Source: Dipteris shenzhenensis (taxonomy: Eukaryota > Polypodiophyta > Polypodiopsida > Gleicheniales). Taken from it: 64,000 bases of DNA. Positions 43,850 to 55,386 of this stretch are shown in pieces. Under the pieces are notes generated by a model, which saw nothing but the letters and a program-made list of their open reading frames with translations, ran no database searches and was not told where the DNA came from. Where the stretch lies: the NCBI GenBank assembly GCA_047967505.1, contig CM106540.1; one strand, 5' to 3'. Both the position numbers and the translations under genes were made by a program. Position 1 is the first letter of the stretch. Every line of letters begins with the position of its first letter.

Positions 43850-44590
43850 GCAGGTTCTTGATTTCCCTTAATGATTACATGACTATTGGTGCTCTAGCAA
43901 ATCCCTCAAGAGAAATTGATTTTTAACATGGGTTATAAAAGAAAAAATGTTTTCTTTGTAGTTTTTTGATTTCCTTTGAAAATTGCATGGCTACTGGTGC
44001 CATAGGGACTCCCTTGAGAAACACTAATTTCTTTACATGGGTTATAAGGCTTGTACAAATCTTGCTGTGTATGGTTTTTATTGCTATATACCCCTATATG
44101 GTGACAAATCTAGCCTATGGTTTTTCTTCTTTTTTATGCAGCCTCTTTCTAAGTATGTTCTTGCAAATGACCAAATATCAGACCTAGGTGGAAGAAATTT
44201 AAGAAAGACTTGTATCATTGGTTATTTGCTGTTAAACATTACTATTGCCATGGGATTAACTAGCTAAGATTGGTATTTTTTGGAGTTTTTTCCTTGCTTG
44301 GCCTCATTATAATTGACCATGAATTTTGTTGAATGCCATGAGATTTTGAATGGAATAGCCTTGAAAGATTAACTATGTGGCCAATTTTTGGACACTTTTC
44401 TAACTTGAAAGAGTTCCATGTATATGGGAGGATGGAAATTGATGTTGTCTTCAATCTATCACTTGATGACTAATTTCTTTATAGTTTCTTGATTTCCTTT
44501 TAAAATGGAATGGTTATTAATACTTTAGTAAACCCCTTGAATTAAAATGATCTCTTTATATGGGTTATAAAATAAAGGTTGCCTTGGCCT
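43850..44590 (+). repeat. Three diverged direct repeats of about 100 bp
   Basis: The unit TTTCTTGATTTCCTTTGAAAAT...GGCTATTGGTGCY...TTTACATGGGTTATAAA (Y is C or T) recurs at about 43850, 43955 and 44470. No coding function is visible. Confidence 0.7.
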
Positions 44591-44594
44591 TTGT

Positions 44595-45236
44595 ACCCAT
44601 ACTTGTGTCACTCTGATTAACTAATGGCAAAATTTAAGTTGATTCTATTAAGTCTCATTTGTAGTATTTTGTGTATTAATGATAGGGATAAGAACCGTAA
44701 GCTGATGTTGAAGCCTGGCTTCCACAACATGATTGAAATGTTCTAACATGCATCTTGTTGTGATGGTGCCAAGTGAGTTGGCTTACCTTCAATCCTTGGA
44801 TGGCACCAAATGAGATCGGATTGCTTTGGCCATCACTTATGATCATAACTCTATTATGGGTTAATTGTCTTGTTGTACATCTCTATGTTGATATACTAGA
44901 TGACTAATAAGAATGTACTGCTTTGGCTTGGGGTACATGTACCATTGGATCTTGTACGATGTATTGAATATCGTATGATTTGGAGAATGAATGTTATGCA
45001 TGTGATAATCCTTACTTTTTTCAAGGAAAAGTGATGGCTATGAATGCATTTCCCCTGGATAAGCACAAACCCTAAAGGGACAAGGAGGATGGAACCCGAG
45101 AGAGGAGTAGTTGGAAAGAGCCACTAGTATAGTAGGCTTTACCACTTGGAGCTGAGGGGAAATGATGCCAAGGAAAGACCTTTATAAACACAAGAGGTCC
45201 ACGCTTGACCAATAAAAGTTGAACATAAGATGAAAA
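44595..45236. other. No recognised feature
   Basis: A GTGCCAAGTGAG-like phrase is repeated near 44765-44815. No gene is seen. Confidence 0.35.
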
Positions 45237-45708
45237 GATAAACACACCCTTGACCAATAAAATATTAGAGAGACCATGCTCTAGGAGGATTGGCACCATT
45301 TAGAGATAATACAACCCCTATGTATATGGAAGCCCTCAACTTTTTATACATAGACCCTTATAGGAAAGCTCATGGTAAGGTAAGACCTTTAGGACATGGG
45401 GCAACCTAGTAGAACCTTAATTTTGATGGTGACCCATGGAGGGTTGTCCTGACACATGGTGAATTTAGAAGGGATAAACACACCCTTAACCAATAAAATA
45501 TTAGAGAGCCCATGCTCTAGGAGGATTGGCACCATTTAGAGATAATACGACCCCTATGTATATGGAAGCCCTCGACTTCTTATACATAGACCTGCGTAGG
45601 AAAGCTCATGGCAAGGTAAGACCTTTATGACATGGGGCAACCTAGTAGAACCTTAAGTTTGATGGTGACCCATGGAGGGTTGTTTGGACACATGGTGAAT
45701 TTAGAAGG
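45237..45708 (+). repeat. Two tandem copies of a 236-bp unit
   Basis: GATAAACACACCCTTRACC (R is A or G) begins each copy, at 45237 and 45473. The copies stay alignable to GGTGAATTTAGAAGG with about fifteen differences. A short related phrase (GACCAATAAAAG) lies just before the first copy. The unit is intergenic. Confidence 0.93.
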
Positions 45709-45709
45709 T

Positions 45710-46820
45710 ATGGACTATTGGTAGAGCACACTCAATCACTTGGAATTATTAGGATAGCTGGATGATAGATGGGAAGGAGGTCGAGAAGCATTGGAGTGCC
45801 CCATGAGCACCTTATGTATTGTATCAACCCCAGTGGATTATGTACTTACCCAATCAACTAGGCCATACCCTCTTATGGCCAGTGACACAAAGGCCAATGA
45901 ACAAGAAGTAAAAAACTAGGCTTCCCTAGAAGATATGAGGACCACCCCCATGAGGCACAAAAAAAAGAGAGAATATTTCATTATATTGGACTAGTAACAA
46001 AGGGATGACCTAGGGGTGCATATGTATGTATATATATATATATGTGGGCATTATTTCCCATGAGGAAATTCCAAGGCCACTACATGCCACCTAGGGATGA
46101 GTCTTGGCACATTAAGCTAAAGGGTAGGAAGCACCAATGGGGACCCCAAGAGAAGATCCCCAAGGATTCGTGTAACCAGTTACACTAATAAAGACAAACT
46201 AGATTTGTGGTAGGCAGTCTTTCCATCGTGAAGCAAGTAACTACTAACTCGAAATTGAGGCTGAATCCTTCTATTTTATCAATTGTTTTTAAAATATTGT
46301 CACATGGACTACAACCATATGAATAAAGGTGTACTCATCCTTCAATGTTGCATCCATCTTAGATTTCCTTGCTCTCTTGTATCGATAACATGCATTAAAC
46401 GAGAGGAATGTTGTAAGAATTTAGATTGAAAACAAAAAATTTTGAATGGACCAATAATTGAAAATATTTATATTATAATATATAACTATTATAACCACAA
46501 ATAGTGTGGGTAGGGAGGCGGTGCACTTCCTTCCCCAAAAAGTTATACTCCGAGGGAACGGGCTATTCCCTGGGTGTCGAGATAATGTCGAGAATATTAG
46601 TGCCAAGGATAAGTCTTGTGAATGGATAAGAAACTGGCATGTTACCTGAATGTCAAGAGTTGTAATCATAGTCGAATGCCGAGAGACAATATCAGGAAAA
46701 GTTGCCCTAAGAGGATCTATGTTTGTCCTTGAGCGGGATGATTCTAACATTCTCAGATCATTCAATAGACTCTTGACAACATAAAAAGACAACTATCATT
46801 AGAGAAAGTCCGAAGTAGAG
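45710..46820. other. No gene; short AT microsatellite
   Basis: TATGTATGTATATATATATATATG lies at about 46021-46045. The minus open frame 46421-46792 shows no known motif. Confidence 0.4.
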
Positions 46821-46821
46821 C

Positions 46822-46885
46822 ACGTAACATTCTCACTCTCCACTGAGCCAACGTTACATTCTCACTCTCCACTTAGCTAGGGTTA
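46822..46885 (+). repeat. Direct repeat of about 33 bp
   Basis: GTAACATTCTCACTCTCCACT...GAGCC is followed by GTTACATTCTCACTCTCCACT...TAGC, a two-copy tandem repeat. Confidence 0.8.
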
Positions 46886-47154
46886 CATGTCTCTCCAACC
46901 TCGAGAAAATGGGAGTTTGATCACTGTAGTAAATCGAGCTTTTAGGCTTGTGAGAGTAGAGCATAAGGTCATCGTGAGGCTCTCCAAAGATTCACATGCC
47001 AATAAGCCCAAACTTGCAAATCAAGTAGACCATCTCTTCAAATCAAATAGGTTCGAAACTTTTATGTAGTCTTTTTATTGTGAAAAGCACTTATATGCTT
47101 TTAGTGCTTTAGTCAAAAGCTTAGCTTTTACATCAAACGAAATCAAGGGCATAA

Positions 47155-49073
47155 GATGAAGGGCTTAGATTCATGACAAGTGGCTAAAGCGGGTGTGAGA
47201 AGACCTAAACATCTCCCTAGGTTGCCTGCCATAAATAGAGAGGGGCGGGAGCCATATTGAACCCATGGCCTCAAGCCTAAAAAAGCTTTACCTTTAGAGA
47301 TGGGGTGGCATGCTTTTCCCTCCCCAAGGGCTAAGTGGACTCTGGAGCAAGGAGAACTTTGGATACTATTTTCTTCACGCCCTCATTCCTCACAATGCCT
47401 GCACTTGCCAGGATCTTCTCCTTCATGTGACTGCACCCTTGGAGTATGCAACTAATAAAGGGGGAGGATGACTGCCTTTATGCACCATGAGGCACCCAAG
47501 AAGCCCGTGAAAGTAGCTTAGGTGGATTATTTTAGGATGACCTTGCGTGACCTTTCACGTTAGCACAGTGGAAATGTTCCCAGAGCAGAAATGAGGATGG
47601 AGATGGTAGCTACCAAAGAGTCGAGTTAATGTTTGTTTAGAAGAGGTTCAGTCGTCACACAATCTAAGACAACACAACTCTATAAGGTTGATCGGATAAC
47701 TTGACAACACATACGCCCTAGGGAAGTTGGTCCTAGTCTGAGATAGCATTCTTTTGATTTCTATGACTATCATTTTTTATTTGGGCTAGGCGGAACGAAA
47801 GCACTCCAGGGAGTTGGGACACACCAGGGGCTGGTGATATGAGCGTTACTCGTCCACTACTTTCTTCCTTCTTAGTTCACTCTACGTAACTCTATTTTGG
47901 TTTGCAGAGCACCTACAATGGTGCAAGGATGCATCAAGCCACTGGTCTACCGGATCTACAATGGATTACTCAATCCCTTGATGGACAACACATAACACAA
48001 AATACTAAGAGGTGTATAGCTTGACATGTGTAAGCAAACACTATGTTATTTGACTAGTAGAAGCGTGCATCTAGACATGCACAGTGAGGCATGCACTGCA
48101 TAGGCTTGCTCACCTATAGTAGGATGAACTTTGCTCCGCTTAAGAACCTTGTTCTAGCACAACCGTGGGCTGTATGCAGTATGGGTTAGCCCTTTTGCAT
48201 GGTGATTGGATAATCTTGGAGCCCTTTTTTCCCCGTTGGATGGTGACTGCCACTTGTAGAAATGGGCTCCCTTAGGCTTGTGCAGATGCCGTACATTTCT
48301 CCATTCTATGTGCGCCATTTTTTCATGGGCTCCTTGCTGCTTCGTCGTCCCCAGCATCCAAGGACGTTCCTTGCAGCCATCCATGCTTTCCTCTGCTCTA
48401 TTTTTGGGCTTCAGCCTTGGTCTATGGCCAAGTGGCAAGCCCCATATTACAAAATGTTCATGGAGTGTATTTAGCCACCCTTCACGAATAGGAGTCCAGT
48501 AAAGTTTCGATAACACCCAACCCTTTCTCTCGTCTATGGTGTCAAACTCTTGTAGAGAGCATCCCTTACATTCTCAGTTGGCTATGGATCGTAAGAAAAT
48601 CATTTTGGTTCCTTATGGCCTTCCCCAATAGCTCATATTATAAATAGGGAGTTTGGAGAGCTCCCAGTGGTATCGCTCCCACTTTGGCACAAAAAAGGAG
48701 AGTGAAGACTTCACTTGGGAATCACTCTTATGCATTAATTTAGAAATGAGAAGAGAAGCCCCACTAATAGCCCTTGCTCGGCAAGCCTATGTTCTTAGCC
48801 AAAAAAGTCGCTAAAGCAACCTTTGGTGAGAAAAAGGGATCACTCCACATGTGACCATAGGCTGTGGACACCTCAACCTTTAGACTCCTTGTGCTTAGCA
48901 AGGAAGTGTTCTGTATAGTCATAGATTGCCACACCTTATTGAGGTTGTTTAGACTATAGAGGGAGTTTTGGAACACTAACATGATTCCCACTATTTACGA
49001 CAGGCAGCCTAGGGAGATGTTTGGGTTTTCTCACACCCCCTTGAGCCAGTTGTCATGAATCTAAGCCTTTCAT
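47155..49073. mobile_element. Possible DNA transposon with 84-bp terminal inverted repeats
   Basis: The arm at 47155-47238 is the reverse complement of 48991-49073 with about ten mismatches. Shared landmarks are CTAGGGAGATGTTT, TCTCACACCC and TGTCATGAATCTAAGC. The 1.9-kb segment between them has no recognised transposase; the open frame at 48262-48474 matches nothing I know. Target duplications were not found. Two inverted insertions of one repeat would look the same. Confidence 0.6.
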
Positions 49074-49079
49074 TTGTGT

Positions 49080-50740
49080 TTCTAATAATGCAGGGACTAT
49101 TTCATAAAGATCATTGAAGCAATGATCAGAGATATATAGGCAAAACCGTGTAACAATGTTTGCATTATTTACTAATCTCAGGCATAAGAGAGGATGGGAT
49201 TACACATTGTTTAAAAACGTTGTGTTTTACACTTCAACGCTGCTTTACATTTATTATCACACTAAAAGTACATAAGTTAGCACTTTTTGGTTCAAGACTT
49301 CCTTTCTGCAAGGAGGTATTGCTTTGTTATTTTACACTATCTTACTGCACTATTGAAGGAAAAGAAAAAGACAGCATTACCTAATCCAAGTTCTTTCCTA
49401 AAAGAGTATGAAATCGCATTTTTTGAGAGTTAATAATCCTTGGGGAAAAAGAACCATGGATCGCTTCGATTTCCTCCATTTATTATTGCGATGTTGAGAT
49501 GGACAAAGATCATAATTGGGGTTAGGCATTGAAGCATGTAGTGCCACAATTACATGGTCTACATGTCCAAACATGCTATGGTTGTGGATGGATGCAAGTG
49601 ACTCCAACCGCTTATCTCGATATTCTCATCGATAAAAAGGAAGGAGGATACATTATCATGCTACACTAGTATCTAATGGTAGACACAATAATGGATGATG
49701 GACGTAGATCATGGAATCACCTTAATTTTGGACATTGCAACCCTTTTGGACAGAAGAAAAATGTCTCCTATTTCTAATGCAAGATGTAAAGCAGATTTGC
49801 ACATGGGACATCTAAAACTTTATTATGAAAATTTTGTTGATGCAATTCCCAAGCACCTAGCTATTGCTTTCAGCTCTGCTGTTGTTAACAACCACAATGT
49901 GATGTTCCCTTGATTTCTATTAGACAAGAATCATAAATTCTGGTGAAGGTAACATTTTGGACTAAGGACTAGTTTGTACACCATGGGTACTCCTTTTGGA
50001 AACCCCTATTACACTTAATGGATGAAACATGAATAATAATTATAACACGTACAATAGCACCAAAAATTGAATATGCATGGAAACTCATGAAAAGAAAAGA
50101 GGCAATCATTGGGTACAATCTCCCCCCTCGAGGTGTGTCGCTCGTGATCCCAGACCAAGAGTATTTATAATATTGTAATAAGAGCATGAGCCATTGATGC
50201 AAAGTCACGTATTCATCTCTTCAACATCCCTTTTCCATAATTTTCTCTTGAGCATCCTTTTACCATACTTTTCTTTTGTCACTCCTTTACTCACGTTCTC
50301 ATCCAAAATTACATGCAAAAAGTGGAAGGCTTTTAAGTACTCTTCCTTATCAAAAATGTAATAACAGTGTTGTATCTAATTCGAGAACTATAACCTCAAA
50401 AAGAGAACTCTAGGGGAATCTTTGAAAGATTCTCTCTTTTTTATGTGAATTTTACATTTATTTAAAAAAGATGGCCTTTTTGTGCGACGATTTTCAAAAA
50501 AATACATAAAAACCATGCTTTTATGAAATTTTGCTGACAAAGTTTTTTTGAAAAACGGACACAAACACCTACACTTGGAATACTAAAATTGCAAAAAATA
50601 CATTAATTTTTTAAAACCAATACAATAAGGGCCTATGCATCCAATGCACATAAAAGGACCATGGCATAACACATTTTAAAATCCTAAAAAGGTACAAATC
50701 ATATTGTTGGACGTTTAAACATACATGCCACTGATCCTAC
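49080..50740. other. No recognised feature
   Basis: AT-rich DNA with short frames only. No motif, LTR or array stands out. Confidence 0.4.
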
Positions 50741-51221
50741 AAAGAACAGTACTCATCCTCTGATCCTACACCTTCAAATGCACTAGAGCCTAAGCTTTGT
50801 GCAGTAGAAGTTGAAGATCCTTCCTCCTCTAGGTTGTCCACTAGAACATTCTCTGAGCCAACTTGGGTAAGTTTAGCTGCTACCCTCTTTTTTGTATGGC
50901 ATGTCTTGGCTTCCATTTGTTCACTGCGTCTGATTAATATTAGTCTTTGGAATTTTTTGGGATATTATGTATTCTGTCTCCTTTGGCAAATTCTCGGCTT
51001 GTGTTGATTGAAATGCATATACCAAAATATCTACCTCATCCAATTGTAGAGTATCAATTCTTGGACAATTCTTTGTCGCCCTCTTCTCTTTTCAGCCACG
51101 CTTCCTTGTTACCACCATCTCTCGGTTATATCGACCCGTGAAAGCATCCATGGACTTGGTGAAAAACCAATGCACCTCTATTGACTTGGTGTTTGAACCC
51201 TCCTTTTCGACTTTCACAACT

Positions 51222-52920
51222 TTAGCAATCCAAAAGGAAATCCACTAGGATCATTTGTTGCTCTAACACAGTAACCATCATACCCACTGCCAAGTCCTCG
51301 ATGCTACCACTCAACATTTCTTGAACCCTTTCCCTAGCTTTTTTGGACTTTCTTGCTCCAAGGTACATTTCTCTCTCCTCCCCAAGATAGTTCTTCTTTG
51401 AAGGTGCATGTAAATGTACAGTTGAAGAAGCATTCATATGCACATTTACAAAATCTTGTTCAATGCATTGTGGCCAACTAAAATCTGACACATCTTGGGG
51501 GTCATTTAGTAGGTGATTGATAAGTATTTGGGATGCAAAGAATGGATTCCACCATGTCCACACCACATCTTCAAAATACGTTGCAGCATGTTGGATTGTT
51601 TCTCTAATATCATTGACTGAACTTATAGGATTTACATCTCTCCCCTCCTTCATGGCTCGTTGCAACTCCCTCACTGATTGTAAAGGTTGTAAGGGTGCCA
51701 CATACAACTCACACTTTGGAACACACTTCAAGAACTTCAGTCCTTTGACTGGAATTCAAGTTGGCGATGTGGAATAGAACTTCTCCCACAACAACATCGT
51801 GCCTTCTTGATCGATATTGGTGTTGAGAGCTTAACTCATTGAGCTTCTCAATACATCGATCAATTCGCTCGTTGTCACCAAACACAAAGCGTGTGAAATT
51901 TGCTGTTTTTTCCATGTTTGCAATTATCGATTTTGGAACATATGCATCTTGTAAAATGTGGATCATTGCATCGCCATCCCATGCTTCTTTCCTTCTTAGC
52001 TTTATTGAGAACCAGCTAAACATTTGATCAATATGGTCGTGTGTGTGACCAACCATAAGGAATCCTAATTTCACTTTAAAAAATATGCCTTTCTCCCCAA
52101 GCATGCAAAGATATGCCAACACAACTTGATTCTTGTTCTCTCTCGATGTGTTATCAAGTTGGACATACAACACTTTTGGAAGAGGTTGTGTAAGATTCCT
52201 CAATGCATCATTAAGAACAAAAACTATGAGATTAGGATCGTTTCTTACATTTGGTGTAGTCAGATAAACCTTGGGGATTAATTCACCATGCTAGATCATG
52301 CATCCAACCACGTGATATGTGATGAAGTTCTCCTCTTTCAAATCCTTGGGCACTCGTTTGAAGTGTGGAAGATTGGCCTTCTTTTGATCCATCCCATCAA
52401 TGATGATGGTTATGTACTTATCAAGCTATTGGTAGCTCTTCTTGTGATGCTTCGCTAACTTCTTCCTTTCTAGAGCTTGCATTTCTCGATGCATTTGCAA
52501 CTCTATGATTGCTTCTTCTACAAATATAGAAAACGATTAGATATTGCAAGCAAACGATTTTTGTAAAAAAGAAGCAAAATTTTACGGCATCATTACACAC
52601 ACCTCTCTCTTATCCTCGACTTCTATTATGTAAGGCCTTCAAGTCTGCACATGTGGCACACACACCAAAGCGACAAAACTTTGGTATCTTCACGTTGTTG
52701 AATTCATTCTTTCAAATCCTACAAAAATGTTGGTATGTCACATACTTGTCACTTGCAGTAACCATGGCATCTTTGTACATGGAGTGAATCTCACGCTTGG
52801 AGAAATTATCCAGTTTGTGCAACTGGTCATTATTTGGAAGAGCCTCGACATGTTTTTGCACAAAGTCTTGCAACCATGAGCATACCATATTGCCATGTGG
52901 TCCAGGCACTCTCATTTATC
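51222..52920 (-). pseudogene. DUF7869-like transposon-associated protein
   Basis: Read on minus, the order is HGNMVCSWLQDFVQKHVEAL and YQHFCRI (52880-52712), KIPKFCRFGVCATCADLK (about 52690-52630), IIIDGMDQKKANLPHFKR (about 52405-52350), then LPKVLYVQLDNTSRENKNQV and MVGHTHDHIDQMFSWF (about 52180-52010). A long C-terminal part reaches 51222. The LQLDN-RENKN and GHTH-D-IDQ blocks are hallmarks of DUF7869-type proteins, which I associate with mobile elements in early land plants and animals. Their biochemical role is not known to me. A stop in the middle (about 52290) and frame changes near 51730 and 52610 show decay, although intron-like gaps also exist. It is divergent from the gene at 55387. 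Confidence 0.78.
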
Positions 52921-53760
52921 CTATTGTACAAATGCGGGGGTCTTTATAGAGGCGGGCCTATAATTTTTTTAGCCTTTCATTGCCAAGACAATGTGCAAGT
53001 CTATATGCTTTGCGACAAATAATCTTTGAACTGAATGAGTACTCAAACACAATTTTGTTCATATTGTTTTCCCTAGGTCTTACAGACCATGCTAAATAAA
53101 AATTTTGATCATCTTTATTCCTTTCAACATAATTTTGCCATTAACACCCTCAATTTTGCAACCCCAAAAGTGACCAGGCACATTTTGCTACAACAAAGAG
53201 TATTGCAGGTCTCTTTCATATGTATGGTGTCTAGCATTATACGATCTCTCCCTCTTGTGTAGCTAGACTTTTTGAGGTCCACATTCATTGGTCTTCCCTT
53301 TAGTCTGTCCTCAATAGACGAGATTGAATTCCATGTCCCCTTTTGTGATAGCCGAGACAGTCATTGAGATCCATCTGGATTAGATGTCCCTTGTAAGAAA
53401 TAATTTCTAGCTTCAAAAACAAAACAAAGAGAGCCATTGAATGAACTTAGACATGGACCACATACCTAATAACACTTGTTGACCTCTCATGCATGCTTCG
53501 ACATCTATTATTTCATTCTCTTCAATGGGAATATCAGGTCCATGAATTTAAGTACTTGGGCTTCTATGTCCACCATCATGCTTAGGTGAAGGAGTAGGAG
53601 ACACATCCAAGGTGGCAAAAGAGGTTCCACCACTAGTACAAGATACATCCAATGTAGCAAAGGAAGCACCCTTGGAACTATGAGAAGAAGAAATTGAGAT
53701 AAACGTAGTGTCAAACGAACCTCCCATGCAAAACTTTGGCAAGCTTCAAAGGGGATGCCC
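52921..53760 (-). other. Possible upstream exons of the DUF7869-like gene
   Basis: A Ser/Thr-rich stretch with an internal repeat (GASFATLDVS...GTSFATLDVS) lies at 53548-53742 on minus and may be an N-terminal exon. The DNA between holds no clear motif. Low confidence. Confidence 0.25.
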
Positions 53761-53764
53761 CAAA

Positions 53765-54450
53765 AGTGCCATGCAACAATGAAAGGAGGAAATTATATGC
53801 CTGACCATAAAAGTCAATGTTAGGTTTAGGGTAGGGTTTTGACCATAGAGAAATTTCTAAAAATAGAAAATTTTCTCTATAAACATGAGATTCCCACATT
53901 TGTTTCTCATTATTTCCAAATACGCCCAAGAGTTCAAAGAATCACCAGGTATGTGCAATTTTTTTATGGTTAAGTGTTTTTTATTTTTAATTCGGTCATG
54001 AAATCAAATTTTATGGCATGCTTCAATATAATTTATTGTATTTTGAAAATGGGGGTGGTGTGCTTGAATATGATTTAAAGTACTTTATGTTTTCTTTTTT
54101 AAAAACACATTGATTTGATTGCTAGTCTATCCTATTTACTAAAAATAGCAAGAAACATTTCTAAAAATAAATTACTCTATATTCTACCCCAATCCCTTCT
54201 TGTTAGTTCCTCTAACCTCTCCATCTTTCCCTCTACCATCTACCCCTCTCAGCTCTCCAGCTTTGCCAGGTAAGCTCTCCATCTCCTCATGCATTTGTTT
54301 AATTTTTTTTGGACTGAAGGGAGCTTCTTCTTCCCCGCCATCTTCTTCTTCCTCGAGCTCCCCCACCGATTCACCCACCGATTCTCCTCCCCAACCTCTT
54401 TTTTCCCGTGCTCCTGCGGATTCGCTATGCCTTCTACCATGCATGCAACC
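53765..54450. other. Divergent intergenic region, no gene
   Basis: AT-rich at first, then C/T-rich from 54190. Both strands show long biased frames across the C/T-rich part (54184-54460) that look like composition artefacts. Confidence 0.4.
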
Positions 54451-54452
54451 CA

Positions 54453-54622
54453 GTCGATGATATCATCGACGAGTTGCTAGCCCATCGATGATATCATCAA
54501 TAGGGCACTTGCCTTGTCGATGATATCATCGACTAAGCACTTGCTTGGTCGATGCTATCATTGATGGGCTTCTAGCCCATCGATGATATCATCGACCAGG
54601 CCTAGTTGATGATATCATCGAC
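54453..54622. repeat. Six copies of an 18-bp palindrome at about 31-bp spacing
   Basis: GTCGATGATATCATCGAC, a perfect palindrome, occurs exactly at 54453-54470 and 54516-54533. Near-copies lie at 54484, 54548, 54579 and 54605. Start-to-start distances are 31, 32, 32, 31 and 26 bp, close to three helical turns, so all sites face the same side of the DNA. Spacers are also related (GCACTTGCTT, CTTCTAGCCC). Such an array resembles iterated protein-binding sites or a minisatellite. It lies between two divergent genes, about 0.8 kb before the ParB-like/methyltransferase gene. Confidence 0.93.
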
Positions 54623-54635
54623 GGGCGTTAGCCGA

Positions 54636-54741
54636 GGGAGAGAAGAGATAGAGTTAGGGAGAGAGGGAGAGAAGGAGAGAGAGAGAGAGTTAGGGAGAGA
54701 GGGAGAGAAGGAGAGAGAGAGAGTTAGGGAGAGGCAGAGAA

Positions 54742-54804
<63 letters not shown>

Positions 54805-54909
54805 GTGAGAGGGGAGAGACAAAGATAGAGAGAAATAGGGAGAGGGAGGGAGAGAGAGAGAGAGAGAGAGAGAGAAATAGCGAGAGGGGAGAGAGAGAGA
54901 GAGAGGGTT

Positions 54910-54961
<52 letters not shown>

Positions 54962-54975
54962 AGGGAGAGGGAGAG
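54636..54975. repeat. (GA)n microsatellite with GAGTTAGG interruptions
   Basis: More than 300 bp of GAGAGA with GGGAGAGAGGG and AATAGYGAGAGG (Y is C or T) interruptions; a further short GA run lies at about 55105-55124. The Glu/Arg frame across it is an artefact. Confidence 0.97.
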
Positions 54976-55386
54976 AGGGATAGTTGGAGAGAGGGAGAGG
55001 GTTTTTTGGTAAATTTTGTTTACTTTTTGGTTGATTTGTATTGAAAAGTAGAATTTTCTCTTCGAATTATGGAGTTGTTTTTTAGTGTTTTTAAATTAAA
55101 TTCGAGAGAGAGAGAGAGAGAGAGGCGTTTTGGCCATAATTTTGTAGTTTTTGCATTGTAGTGCTGTTACTTTTCATGTTTTTTTGTTTTTTATTCTCTA
55201 GTCCAAAATTATGTTCCAGTAATAAGCATGTCAACATCTCTTTCGATGAAGAATGTAGATGTTAGAAGCTCAAAGTCTTTTTAAAAACCATTAAGCTTGT
55301 TGTACTAGCTTTTGTTTTTTTCAAATTGAGACATTCTCTCCATGATATCATAACATTTTGACATTGTTTATGTCTTTTGTAGGTAT

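Noticed and set aside
47155-49073. The inverted repeats as LTRs
   Set aside because: They are in opposite orientation, so they cannot be an LTR pair.
54184-54460. 86-codon frames on both strands upstream of the palindromes
   Set aside because: Complementary bias of a C/T-rich stretch; no motif.
54453-54622. CRISPR array (regular repeats with short spacers)
   Set aside because: Repeats are palindromes with related spacers of 8-14 bp in a plant-like sequence with no cas genes; CRISPR spacers are unique and longer.
54606-54983. 125-codon Glu/Arg-rich frame
   Set aside because: Pure GA microsatellite translation.
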